Below are positions 1 to 7,520 of a stretch of DNA of 17,835 nucleotides, piece by piece. Each line of letters begins with the position of its first letter. The stretch's first letter is position 1. The stretch is from an uncultured Saprospiraceae bacterium (GTDB taxonomy: Bacteria; Bacteroidota; Bacteroidia; Chitinophagales; Saprospiraceae). The stretch spans positions 1 through 17,835 of the forward strand of contig CALGLS010000049.1 in NCBI GenBank assembly GCA_937959375.1, given 5' to 3'. The notes beneath the pieces were generated by a model. It was not told where the DNA came from and searched no databases. It was given only the letters and a program-made list of their open reading frames with translations. The position numbers were made by a program, and so were the translations under genes.

Positions 1-142
1 CCAAATCTCATCTTAATTTATTGTAAACACAATTTTGATTACCTGCTTAAATCATGTAGCTTTGTGAACCATTTGAATATCCTTAATAATACTCCCTTTT
101 GTGGAACGATAAAAGGTTGAGAATCAAACAATTATCAAAAGT

Positions 143-1471
143 ATGGCACAGGTAGAACTCATCATGCCCAAAATGGGAGAAAGTATCATGGAAGCGACGA
201 TCCTTAAGTGGGTTAAAAATGTCGGAGATACGGTAGATATAGACGAAACCATATTGGAAATAGCAACAGATAAGGTTGACTCAGAAATACCAAGTCCAGT
301 GGCAGGTACAATAGCGAAAATTCTCTTTCAAGAGAACGATGTGGTGGAAATCGGTAAAGTAATCGCAATTATTGCTACCGAAGGAGAGGAAGTCTCTGCA
401 ACACCTTCTCCAGCTGCTGAAGTTGCTGCCCCTTCTTCGTCTAACGGCGTAAAGAAAGAAACACCTGCTCCTACACCACAACCAGTTGCTGCAGAGGTTG
501 CCACTATGGTAGCCCCTCCTAGAAATGGTGATGGTAGTGGACGATTCTATTCGCCGCTAGTACGCAACATTGCAAAGAAAGAAAATATTGGTGAAGCAGA
601 ATTAAATGCTGTCCCTGGTACCGGACAAAACGGGCGTGTCACCAAAAAAGATATTTTAGCTTACTTGAATAATCGAACGGGAGTTGCCGTACCAGCTGTA
701 CCAGCGGCTAAGAGTATCGCTCAACCAGTTGCGACAAGCTCAGCAACGACTTCCGTATCAGGTGATGATGAAATCGTAGAGATGGATCGTATGCGTAAGT
801 TGATTGCAGATCACATGGTCATGTCGAAGCGAACTTCTGCGCACGTAACTTCATACATTGAAGCAGATGTAACGAATTTGGTCAATTGGAGAAACAAAGT
901 AAAAGGAGAATTCCAGAAAAAGTATGGTGAGAAAATTACTTTCACGCCAATTTTTATGGAAGCTGTTGCAAAAGCAATTGGTGACTTCCCCATGATCAAT
1001 GTTTCTGTAGATGGAACCAACATTATTGTAAAGAAAAATATTAATATTGGAATGGCAGCAGCATTACCATCAGGTAATCTTATCGTTCCAGTAATTAAAA
1101 ATGCAGATCGTCTTAACTTACTTGGTTTGGCCAAGTCTGTGAATGATTTAGCAAGCCGTGCTCGCGGTAATAAACTTAAGCCAGAAGAAATACAAGGTGG
1201 AACATTTACGTTGACCAATGTAGGAACATTCGGAAACGTAATGGGAACGCCAATCATCAACCAACCGCAAGTTGCAATCTTAGCAGTAGGAGCTATTCGC
1301 AAAAAGCCAGCTGTAATTGAAACTGAATATGGGGATGTGATCGCTGTTCGTCAAATGATGTTCATGTCACTTTCTTACGATCATAGAGTGGTTGATGGTT
1401 TCTTAGGAGGATCTTTCCTTCGTAGAGTTGGAGATTATCTAGAAGCTTTTGATACAACACAAACAGTTTAA
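143..1471 (+). CDS. 2-oxo acid dehydrogenase complex E2 subunit (dihydrolipoamide acyltransferase)
   Basis: This is the core subunit of a pyruvate- or branched-chain-type 2-oxo acid dehydrogenase. It passes the acyl group from lipoyl-lysine to CoA in the cytoplasm. The 442-aa protein has one N-terminal lipoyl domain (about 1-78) with the lipoylation site ATDK at K44. An Ala/Pro-rich swinging linker follows (about 85-130), then an E1/E3-binding domain (about 136-174, YSPLVRNIAKKENI). After a second linker comes the catalytic acyltransferase domain (about 210-438). The catalytic motif SYDHRVVDG carries H414 and D418, and TNVGTFG is also present. Size and domain order are normal. The ATG at 143 starts directly at the lipoyl domain and has no clear Shine-Dalgarno site. 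No E1 or E3 gene is in view, so the substrate is not settled. The single lipoyl domain and MPKMGESI start resemble Bacteroidota branched-chain E2 (bkdB-like), but that is inference. Confidence 0.93.
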   Translation: MAQVELIMPKMGESIMEATILKWVKNVGDTVDIDETILEIATDKVDSEIPSPVAGTIAKILFQENDVVEIGKVIAIIATEGEEVSATPSPAAEVAAPSSSNGVKKETPAPTPQPVAAEVATMVAPPRNGDGSGRFYSPLVRNIAKKENIGEAELNAVPGTGQNGRVTKKDILAYLNNRTGVAVPAVPAAKSIAQPVATSSATTSVSGDDEIVEMDRMRKLIADHMVMSKRTSAHVTSYIEADVTNLVNWRNKVKGEFQKKYGEKITFTPIFMEAVAKAIGDFPMINVSVDGTNIIVKKNINIGMAAALPSGNLIVPVIKNADRLNLLGLAKSVNDLASRARGNKLKPEEIQGGTFTLTNVGTFGNVMGTPIINQPQVAILAVGAIRKKPAVIETEYGDVIAVRQMMFMSLSYDHRVVDGFLGGSFLRRVGDYLEAFDTTQTV

Positions 1472-1490
1472 TCTGTGAATTATAAAAGAC

Positions 1491-1534
1491 TTAAGTAAGT
1501 GGCCCTTGTTTTTGTGACCACTTACTTAGGTTTT
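1491..1534 (+). terminator. Hairpin after the E2 gene
   Basis: Arms 1491-1502 and 1518-1529 pair over 12 positions, counting one G-U, around a 15-nt loop. A short T run (1531-1534) follows. It sits 20 bp after the E2 stop codon, so it is a plausible intrinsic terminator, although the T tract is weak. Confidence 0.6.
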
Positions 1535-1545
1535 AGATACTTTTG
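1511..1545 (+). promoter_or_regulatory. Candidate Bacteroidota-type promoter for the OmpA/SPOR gene
   Basis: TACTTTTG (1538-1545) matches the Bacteroidota -7 element TAnnTTTG exactly. TTTG at 1511-1514 could be the -33 element, but the 23-nt spacer is at the upper limit. It overlaps the preceding terminator and would give a leader of roughly 120 nt. The evidence is the pattern match only. Confidence 0.3.
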
Positions 1546-1670
1546 AGATACCCCAAACAATAAATAATGAAGTTGTTATAATTTTCACGAAAGTGAAACC
1601 TACATTCGTCAATAAAAGTTGACAACCAAAAAATCAACAATTTCAATTAGTAAAAGAAATCTCTAGCAAT

Positions 1671-3842
1671 ATGTATAGCAGATTAATGGTACTTGTATTG
1701 TTTTGTTTTTGCACTTTTGTAAGTCAAGGACAAGATCCGGTAAAGAAGTTAAAGACTGAAGCTGACCGGTATTTTTCTAACAAAAAATATCCAGAGGCAC
1801 TCAACCTTTTTCTGAAATATCAACGCGTCAAGTCAATCGACAATGACACTCGTTACAAGATAGGTAAATGTTATTTAGAAAATAATGAACCTGCAGAGGC
1901 GCGAAAATTTCTTCAATATGTTGTTGAAAATACTAAAAAGCCAAAGGCGGAAGCCTACTACGGCATAGCACGGTCATATCATTTGCAAGAAGAATTTGAG
2001 AAAGCAGCTCTTGCTTATAAAAACTACTTGGTAGCAACGACTAAGGGACATTCCATGCGGGAAAGTGCAAAGGATGATATAAAGAGATGTGTGAATGGTT
2101 TTAATATCCGATCTGTTTCTGAACAAGTAATTGTTGAAAACCTAGGAGAATATGTTAATTCAAAAGGAGATGATTTTGGTCCTGTTTTAAGTCCAAACTA
2201 TAAAGATAAAATTTACTTCAGTTCGTCTAGAGTTGGAAATGTGGGAGATCTACGCGCAGAGAATGGAACGAAGAAAGATAAGTACGGAGAGTATAAAGCA
2301 GATATTTTTTCTTCTACCGTGCAGAATGGTCAGTGGGGAAATCCAACACCATTAGGTAATCTAATTAATGGATCAACAAACGATGTGATTCTTGGATTTA
2401 ATTCTAATGGACAAGTGATGTACTACTTCAAAAGTGTGAGCTTGTTCAGTGGAGAAATTTTGGTAGATACTTTTTCTGCGAATGCACCTCCAGTAATACC
2501 TGCCCGATTTGAAAGTCCTATGGTGGCAGAAAATAGTGATAATTATCCTTTCTTTTTTAACGATACTATTATGTTGTTTTCTAGTAATCGTAAAGGTGGA
2601 TATGGAGGAATGGACTTGTACATAACAGAGAATAAAAATGGTGAATGGCAAACGCCTCAGAACTTAGGATCAAAGATTAATTCTGCCTATGATGAGGTCA
2701 CTCCTTTTCTTGCTGCCGATGGTAGGTCACTTTATTTTAGTTCAAATAACTTAGAGGGAATTGGTGGATACGATGTCTATAAGTCCACTTTTATTGATAA
2801 AAAACAAGCTTGGTCTGATCGAGAAAATGCAGGTTTGCCGATTAATTCAGCTGGTGATGATATGCATTTTAAATTGTCAAAAGATGGAACGAAAAGCTTT
2901 TTTAGCTCATCTAGATTATCTTCCTTTGGTAAACGTGATATTTTTATTGGGCACTTTAATGTGGCTAAAGTAGAGCAAAAAATAAAGTCTGATCCGCTTG
3001 TTTTTAATCAGGTAGAAATTGATTTAGAAACAGTGAATCTTCCAGGTAGTGGGGATATCAATACAGGCTTTTCAGAAAGCGAGGTGACGACTTATAATTT
3101 GGAGCAGTTGATCTGTGATCGAGGTGATGAGGTATTGACGGCGGCCAATAGAAAGAAACTGGATGCAGTAGCGAGAATGTTACTGAGCTATCCTCGAATT
3201 ATTGTTGAGCTGACCAGTCATTCGTCAGTTACGGGTTCCCCAAAATTTGATTTATATAATTCCGCGAGGAGGGGGGATATTGCAGCAAAATACTTAATTG
3301 AAAAAGGCGTGCGTGCTGATAATGTATTGGTGAAAGGTTGTGGTGTAAGTTATCCGATTGCGAATGCTCAGACAGAAGGTGGTGGTGTTAATTTGATGGC
3401 AGCTAAGCTAAATAAACGAATTAATTTCCGGTTCCACCACACCAGTGGTTTACCCATAAAGATTAATGTGGCTGATGTGAAAGTTAGTAGCTTTATGCAA
3501 AACGATACTTGGTCGCTTTATGACAAAACCATAGACGGACTATCTTATAAAGTGCAGATTGCTTCTATGAAACAAATGTACAATGGAGAAATAGTGACGA
3601 GCTATCCAAACGCAGCTATAGAAAATGTGGGGGAAAGCGATTACTACCAATATACGGTTGGTTTGTACAAGTCATTTTACTCTGCAGAAACTTTACGAAA
3701 AGAGCTGGTAAGAAATGGCTTGCCGGATGTTTTTGTAGTACCATATGTAAATGGCCTAAGAGCATCAATCGAGGATGCTAAAATATATGCCAATGCATTT
3801 CCTGATTTACAAAATTACCTCAGAGGAATTGGAGAAAACTAA
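1671..3842 (+). CDS. TPR-PD40-OmpA envelope protein with C-terminal SPOR-like domain
   Basis: This is a predicted exported, probably outer-membrane-associated protein of 723 aa. A signal peptide (about 1-20, ending VSQG/Q) is followed by TPR-like helices (about 25-140). PD40/WD40-like beta-propeller blades lie at about 165-430, with repeated LYFSSN/FSSSR and GGYDVY/GGMDLY motifs. The OmpA C-terminal domain spans about 475-588, and a last domain (about 624-698, YKVQIASMK ... YTVGLYKS) reads like a SPOR fold. The architecture recalls PorE-like proteins of Bacteroidota, which anchor trans-envelope machinery to peptidoglycan. The carboxypeptidase-regulatory domain often found there is not evident, and the extra SPOR-like end is unusual. 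In the OmpA domain the diaminopimelate-contacting Asp position appears to be S519, while R534 is kept. The methyltransferase gene follows after 34 bp and is probably cotranscribed. A role in type IX secretion or gliding cannot be shown from this window. Confidence 0.88.
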   Translation: MYSRLMVLVLFCFCTFVSQGQDPVKKLKTEADRYFSNKKYPEALNLFLKYQRVKSIDNDTRYKIGKCYLENNEPAEARKFLQYVVENTKKPKAEAYYGIARSYHLQEEFEKAALAYKNYLVATTKGHSMRESAKDDIKRCVNGFNIRSVSEQVIVENLGEYVNSKGDDFGPVLSPNYKDKIYFSSSRVGNVGDLRAENGTKKDKYGEYKADIFSSTVQNGQWGNPTPLGNLINGSTNDVILGFNSNGQVMYYFKSVSLFSGEILVDTFSANAPPVIPARFESPMVAENSDNYPFFFNDTIMLFSSNRKGGYGGMDLYITENKNGEWQTPQNLGSKINSAYDEVTPFLAADGRSLYFSSNNLEGIGGYDVYKSTFIDKKQAWSDRENAGLPINSAGDDMHFKLSKDGTKSFFSSSRLSSFGKRDIFIGHFNVAKVEQKIKSDPLVFNQVEIDLETVNLPGSGDINTGFSESEVTTYNLEQLICDRGDEVLTAANRKKLDAVARMLLSYPRIIVELTSHSSVTGSPKFDLYNSARRGDIAAKYLIEKGVRADNVLVKGCGVSYPIANAQTEGGGVNLMAAKLNKRINFRFHHTSGLPIKINVADVKVSSFMQNDTWSLYDKTIDGLSYKVQIASMKQMYNGEIVTSYPNAAIENVGESDYYQYTVGLYKSFYSAETLRKELVRNGLPDVFVVPYVNGLRASIEDAKIYANAFPDLQNYLRGIGEN

Positions 3843-3876
3843 CTAGCGAATAGCAATCGCTGACAAATACCAAAGA

Positions 3877-4434
3877 ATGAATAAAATAGACTTTCTAAAA
3901 GAGAGCTTACGCAATTTGAAGACAGTAGGAACAGTGACTCGAAGTTCACCGTTTTTGTGTAAGGGGATGATCAAGCCTGTAGACTTCAAAAAGGCGGATG
4001 TTATCATAGAGCTTGGAGGAGGAGATGGAGTGGTGACCAAACATATTTTGGGAGCTATGAAGCCTGGAGCCAAATTATTAACCTTTGAGGTGAATGGTCA
4101 CTTTTGTGAAAAAATTCGCGAGATAAAAGACGATCGTTTACACGTGATTGAAGATACCGCCGAGAATCTTGAGGCACATATGAAACAGTATGGAATTAAA
4201 GAGGTGGACTATATTATTTCTGCTATTCCTTTTGTTTCCCTTCCAGATGAACTTTGCTATAAGATCGTTGGCATTTGTAAAAAGGTGCTGCGCACTAAAG
4301 GTCTTTTTGTGCAAATCCACTACTCATTGTTGATGAAGAAAATATACAAGAGTGTATTTGGAAATGTAGATGTTAGCTTTGTGCCAATTAATATTCCACC
4401 AGCCTTTGTTTTAGTTTCGGAAAAGCGAGATTAG
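3877..4434 (+). CDS. Class I SAM-dependent methyltransferase, phospholipid N-methyltransferase-like
   Basis: This is a compact 185-aa Rossmann-fold methyltransferase. Motif I is at 43-51 (IIELGGGDG), the acidic end of strand 2 is E71 (LLTFEVN), and a post-motif SAIPFVSLP lies at about 115-123. The overall pattern resembles the PmtA/KsgA-like family (COG3963), whose studied members methylate phosphatidylethanolamine. Without a search an rRNA or other small-molecule substrate remains possible. There is no signal peptide or clear membrane segment, so it is cytosolic or peripheral. It starts 34 bp after the OmpA/SPOR gene on the same strand and has no promoter of its own that I can see, so an operon is likely. 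It converges on the endonuclease/exonuclease/phosphatase gene across an 81-bp gap. Confidence 0.75.
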   Translation: MNKIDFLKESLRNLKTVGTVTRSSPFLCKGMIKPVDFKKADVIIELGGGDGVVTKHILGAMKPGAKLLTFEVNGHFCEKIREIKDDRLHVIEDTAENLEAHMKQYGIKEVDYIISAIPFVSLPDELCYKIVGICKKVLRTKGLFVQIHYSLLMKKIYKSVFGNVDVSFVPINIPPAFVLVSEKRD

Positions 4435-4515
4435 TTGGTCTTTCGACTCTAGCTGGCTGCGCCGAGTAGACAGGTTTGCTCAGGATGACAAACTTGAAAA
4501 GTGAAAACTTTTTGA
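4435..4515. other. Convergent intergenic gap with repeat-like sequence and weak hairpins
   Basis: This gap separates two converging genes. It holds a stretch (4439-4491) reading like a degenerate copy of the common intergenic word TTTCGACT...GCTCAGGATGACA, which I recall as scattered in many Bacteroidota genomes (memory, not checked). Two small hairpins are visible: AGGTTTG/CAAACTT around the GCTCAGGATGA loop, and AAAAGT-GAAA-ACTTTT at 4497-4512. Either might help end transcription, but neither is a strong terminator. Confidence 0.35.
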
Positions 4516-5553
4516 CTATTCTGCAAAGTGAAACTGACTAAGCACCGGGTAGTGATCAGAAACAGCTGCTTTTAAAATTTTATGTTCGTCTACCTCGACC
4601 TGATTTCCAGCAAAAATATAATCAATTCTTAGCGCAGGGATTTTACCAGCATAGGTAGATCCCATTCCTGATCCTCTTTCGCAGAAAGAATCTTTGAGGC
4701 CGTTTGACAATATTCGGTAAACGTAGGATTGTGGTGTCTCATTGAAATCACCACAAAGGATAACATTGCTTTTCTTTTTTTGGATGTGGGCAGAGATCTT
4801 CTTGGCTTGATCCACTCTTATTTTTGAAGCATGTTTTATTTTGCGAAGTACACTGCGTATGCCTAACCAAGTCTGTTTTTCTCCTAGTTCTTTTTCTTCA
4901 ATCATTCTGTTGGCTTCATCACTGATCCGATTTGATTTTAAGTGTACATTGTAAATGTTTACAGACTTGCCTTTGTAATCAATGCTAGCATAGATAGAAC
5001 CATTGTTGCCTTGATCCACGATAGCTTTGTTGGTGATCGGGTATTTTGAAAAAATGGCTAGAGCAACATTGTCAGGTTTGTAGTAGTAATCTAATCCTGT
5101 GCTTTTAGCAACGCGATCAAGTAATCCTTTCTTTCGTGAAAACTCTTGAAAGCAAATGACGTCTGTATTTTGTTGAGTCAAAAACTTCAAGATATCTTTT
5201 TCGGTGCTTTTATCTGCCGTGAAGTCATAGAAGGACCGACAGTTAAAGCTCATGACGCTCAAGTCGCTTTTGTGCGTTTCAGTAGAGGTGGTGTTGAAAC
5301 CAATGATACTTTGAACATGTTTCCATCCCATGATGATACAGGCCAACGAAAAGAATAGGTATAGATTTTTGGTGCTCAACCAAAATAGAACGAAAAAAAC
5401 ATTGAGTAATAAAAGCCAGAAAAAGGCCATGCCGAAGAAGGAGAAAAACCAAGCGTACTCAGGGCTTACATAAGGTGCAAGGTAGGCTAAGAAAGTGGCT
5501 AGTATAACGATTACGTTTAACCAGCGAAATATATTTTTGACACGTTGTCTCAA
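4516..5553 (-). CDS. Membrane-anchored endonuclease/exonuclease/phosphatase (EEP) family protein
   Basis: This is a 345-aa protein with about three N-terminal hydrophobic segments (about 12-30, 35-58, 63-82), followed by an EEP (DNase I/AP-endonuclease-like) domain at about 97-343. The metal and catalytic positions all look present: N104 (MSFNCR), E137 (ICFQE), H204 (YNVHLKS), D269/N271 (CGDFNE), D311 (RIDYIF) and D333-H334 (SDHYPV). The fold cleaves phosphodiester or phosphomonoester bonds in nucleic acids, lipids or inositol phosphates, and the substrate here is unknown. The upstream frame is closed by TAA and contains no ATG, so the start appears to be TTG at 5553. The next in-frame ATG (M42) would remove the first membrane segment. 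It is the last gene of the minus-strand block led by the small membrane protein and mutL. Confidence 0.85.
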   Translation of the reverse strand: MRQRVKNIFRWLNVIVILATFLAYLAPYVSPEYAWFFSFFGMAFFWLLLLNVFFVLFWLSTKNLYLFFSLACIIMGWKHVQSIIGFNTTSTETHKSDLSVMSFNCRSFYDFTADKSTEKDILKFLTQQNTDVICFQEFSRKKGLLDRVAKSTGLDYYYKPDNVALAIFSKYPITNKAIVDQGNNGSIYASIDYKGKSVNIYNVHLKSNRISDEANRMIEEKELGEKQTWLGIRSVLRKIKHASKIRVDQAKKISAHIQKKKSNVILCGDFNETPQSYVYRILSNGLKDSFCERGSGMGSTYAGKIPALRIDYIFAGNQVEVDEHKILKAAVSDHYPVLSQFHFAE

Positions 5554-5639
5554 TTCTTGGGTTTTAAAATAGGGTGTACTTAATTAGGAATGTGCTCTAT
5601 TTGTTGTACAAAATGAGTGCGTCCCTATAAGTCAACTCG

Positions 5640-6569
5640 CTACTTTTTACTAGCTCTAAATAAAAACTCTTTCTCCTCGTCAGTAAGGCTATCGTAGCCA
5701 GTCTTTTTTATTTTTTCAAGAATGCTATCTATTTGTTCCTGATGAGAAAGATCAACCTTCTTGTCAGTCACTGCATTCCCAAATATCTTTCCTTTATTTT
5801 TAAAAACTGCTTTTACCTTTCGAGGCTTTTCTTTCTTTTTAGTTGGTTTAAACAAACCAGTAATCCAATCAATGAAATTATTAAAAGGTAAAGACATGTC
5901 ATTACCAGCACGTAATTGAAGTACAAAGAAGTAACCAAAAGCAGCACCACCTAAGTGAGCAAACGCACCTCCAGTATTTGTATTAACAGAAGTACCAATA
6001 AGGTCTAAGAAGACAAGAACTGCAACAATATATTTTAGTTTGACAGGACCAATCAACAAAAGGTTCATTTGGTATTCAGGTGCCAGAACACCTGAGGCTA
6101 CCACAATGGCCATTACACCAGCAGATGCTCCTAGTGCATAGGTAGGTCCGCCAGCTCCGTAAGGGAGTAGATAGGCCGTAATGAAATAGACAATACCACC
6201 AGCAATACCCCCAAGAATATAGAGTGGTAAAATTCGATGATTGCCAATAAGGTCACTTACAATTCGACCAAACCAATAAAGGAACAACATATTGAAAAGA
6301 ATATGTGTGAATCCTTCATGTAAGAAAATACTAGTAATAAGCACCCAAGGATGTGTCAATACATGCCATGCATCAGATGACATGCAAAAGAAGTGCAAAA
6401 TATCTGTGTACATGGTCGACCCCGAAGAGCCGTCATTTCCAGGAAGATTAAACGCTAAGTGAACGAGGTTGATAATGACAAAAGCGATCACATTAATGAT
6501 AATGAGCCGTGTGACCATACTGCCACTACTAAATTGTCGCTTGACATCGTCCAGGATTGATGTTAACAT
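5640..6569 (-). CDS. Rhomboid family intramembrane serine protease, long form
   Basis: This is a 309-aa polytopic membrane protein of the rhomboid family, which cuts transmembrane substrates within the bilayer. The catalytic dyad is visible: S149 in GASAG and H205 in FAHLGG. Supporting residues H84, H89 and N93 lie in HEGFTHILFN. The first ~25 residues are hydrophilic, and six membrane segments fall between about 20 and 220. A lysine-rich cytosolic tail (about 240-309) ends in a helical DSLTDEEKEFLFRASKK-type motif that I recall as common at the end of Bacteroidota rhomboids. The intact dyad argues for an active protease. It lies 101 bp after a second rhomboid gene and 86 bp before the EEP gene, on the same strand. 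Natural substrates are unknown. Confidence 0.92.
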   Translation of the reverse strand: MLTSILDDVKRQFSSGSMVTRLIIINVIAFVIINLVHLAFNLPGNDGSSGSTMYTDILHFFCMSSDAWHVLTHPWVLITSIFLHEGFTHILFNMLFLYWFGRIVSDLIGNHRILPLYILGGIAGGIVYFITAYLLPYGAGGPTYALGASAGVMAIVVASGVLAPEYQMNLLLIGPVKLKYIVAVLVFLDLIGTSVNTNTGGAFAHLGGAAFGYFFVLQLRAGNDMSLPFNNFIDWITGLFKPTKKKEKPRKVKAVFKNKGKIFGNAVTDKKVDLSHQEQIDSILEKIKKTGYDSLTDEEKEFLFRASKK

Positions 6570-6573
6570 AATT

Positions 6574-6604
6574 CAAAGGTATAAACTTGTATATGGAATT
6601 TCAA
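6574..6604 (-). promoter_or_regulatory. Candidate promoter directly ahead of the long rhomboid gene
   Basis: On the minus strand TTG (6604-6602), 20 nt and then TACCTTTG (6581-6574) match the TTG-N17-23-TAnnTTTG consensus. The box ends only 4 nt before the ATG at 6569, so it would give a leaderless or nearly leaderless transcript. The match is good but the position is odd, and it could be chance. Confidence 0.3.
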
Positions 6605-6670
6605 GTATATATACAACATACCTGCCAAATAAAAGGTTTAAAATGACATTTATAAGAGGAAATTGAGAAT

Positions 6671-7273
6671 CTAGAGCCGTGACCCAAATTTTCGCCAATA
6701 CATAATGAGTATAAAACCTGTAATTGCACCTCCTAAGTGTGCAAAATGGGCAATTCCTGTATTCATATTGCTAACTCCTAAAAATAACTCAATTGCTCCA
6801 TAAATTAATACAAAGTACTTGGCCTTCATAGGAATAGGAGGGATTAGCAACATGATTTTGCTATTCGGGTAAAGCATACCATAGCCTGCTAACAAACCGA
6901 ATATTGCCCCTGAGGCTCCTACTACACCAGCAGGAGGAATTCCACTTTCCATTTCAAAATAGGCAATTATCATATGTAAAGCCAAAGCTCCAAACGCAGT
7001 TACTAGATAATAGAATAGAAATCTTCGAGGCCCCCAAGCCATTTCTAAAGGAGGGCCAAACATAAAGAGTCCAAACATATTGAAAAACAGGTGCGTGGTG
7101 CTTCCATGCATAAACATATGACTGGCAAACTGATAAGGTGCAAAATTTTCCGTACCTGGCCAGCTAAGGGCAAGTAAGCCAACTGCTTGATCACCCAAAA
7201 TGAATGTTGACCCAGCATAGATCACAATATTTATAATCAATAACATTTTTACAACTTCTGTAATCTGTTGCAT
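6671..7273 (-). CDS. Rhomboid family intramembrane serine protease, short form
   Basis: This is a 200-aa six-helix rhomboid without extra cytosolic domains. The catalytic dyad is S121 (GASGA) and H179 (FAHLGG). The second membrane segment carries HMFMHGSTTHLFFN with its His and Asn residues. A GPPLEMAWG loop sits at about 73-81 (the L1/WR-type region), and AWGPRRF lies near 79-85. The protein ends soon after the sixth helix (MYWRKFGSRL). It is a distinct paralogue of the adjacent longer rhomboid rather than a recent copy, since similarity is limited to the active-site regions. It follows mutL after 247 bp that contain a likely terminator, so it may have its own promoter, although I found no exact TAnnTTTG match ahead of it. 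Confidence 0.92.
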   Translation of the reverse strand: MQQITEVVKMLLIINIVIYAGSTFILGDQAVGLLALSWPGTENFAPYQFASHMFMHGSTTHLFFNMFGLFMFGPPLEMAWGPRRFLFYYLVTAFGALALHMIIAYFEMESGIPPAGVVGASGAIFGLLAGYGMLYPNSKIMLLIPPIPMKAKYFVLIYGAIELFLGVSNMNTGIAHFAHLGGAITGFILIMYWRKFGSRL

Positions 7274-7335
7274 ATCGTATTTGTAGTTTTTGAACTAATT
7301 CAAGTAATAAAACCCTAAGTTAATTGGAAAAGTTT

Positions 7336-7356
7336 AAAAAGTCGATTTTTATCGAC
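7336..7356 (-). terminator. Short intrinsic terminator downstream of mutL
   Basis: On the minus strand a perfect 6-bp stem GTCGAT/ATCGAC with an AAAA loop is followed by TTTTT. It lies 165 bp after the mutL stop. The stem is short, so it may be weak or partial. Confidence 0.5.
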
Positions 7357-7370
7357 GTAGGAGGGAGGCT

Positions 7371-7410
7371 TAAAGTTAAAGTTGAAATCAAAGTTAAAGT
7401 CAAAGTAAGC
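7371..7410. repeat. Degenerate hexamer tract (ACTTTR on the minus strand)
   Basis: About six consecutive 6-bp units of the form ACTTTG, ACTTTA or ATTTCA on the minus strand lie in the 247-bp gap after mutL. On translation this gives FDFNFDFNFNF, a by-product of the repeat and not a convincing protein. A second short tandem (CTTCCGT repeated about 2.5 times, 7493-7511) lies in the same gap. Confidence 0.6.
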
Positions 7411-7520
7411 CCAACACGCATAAAACACGCTAGTGGGCATTGAAACTGAGATTGGATTTTCCTTCCTACCTACGATAGTGGGAAACTTCGGACTTCCGTC
7501 TTCCGTCTTCCAGCTCCTCA

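Noticed and set aside
811..1302. Minus-strand 163-codon frame inside the E2 gene
   Set aside because: It lies wholly antisense to the conserved catalytic domain of E2, which has clear motifs. It is a shadow frame.
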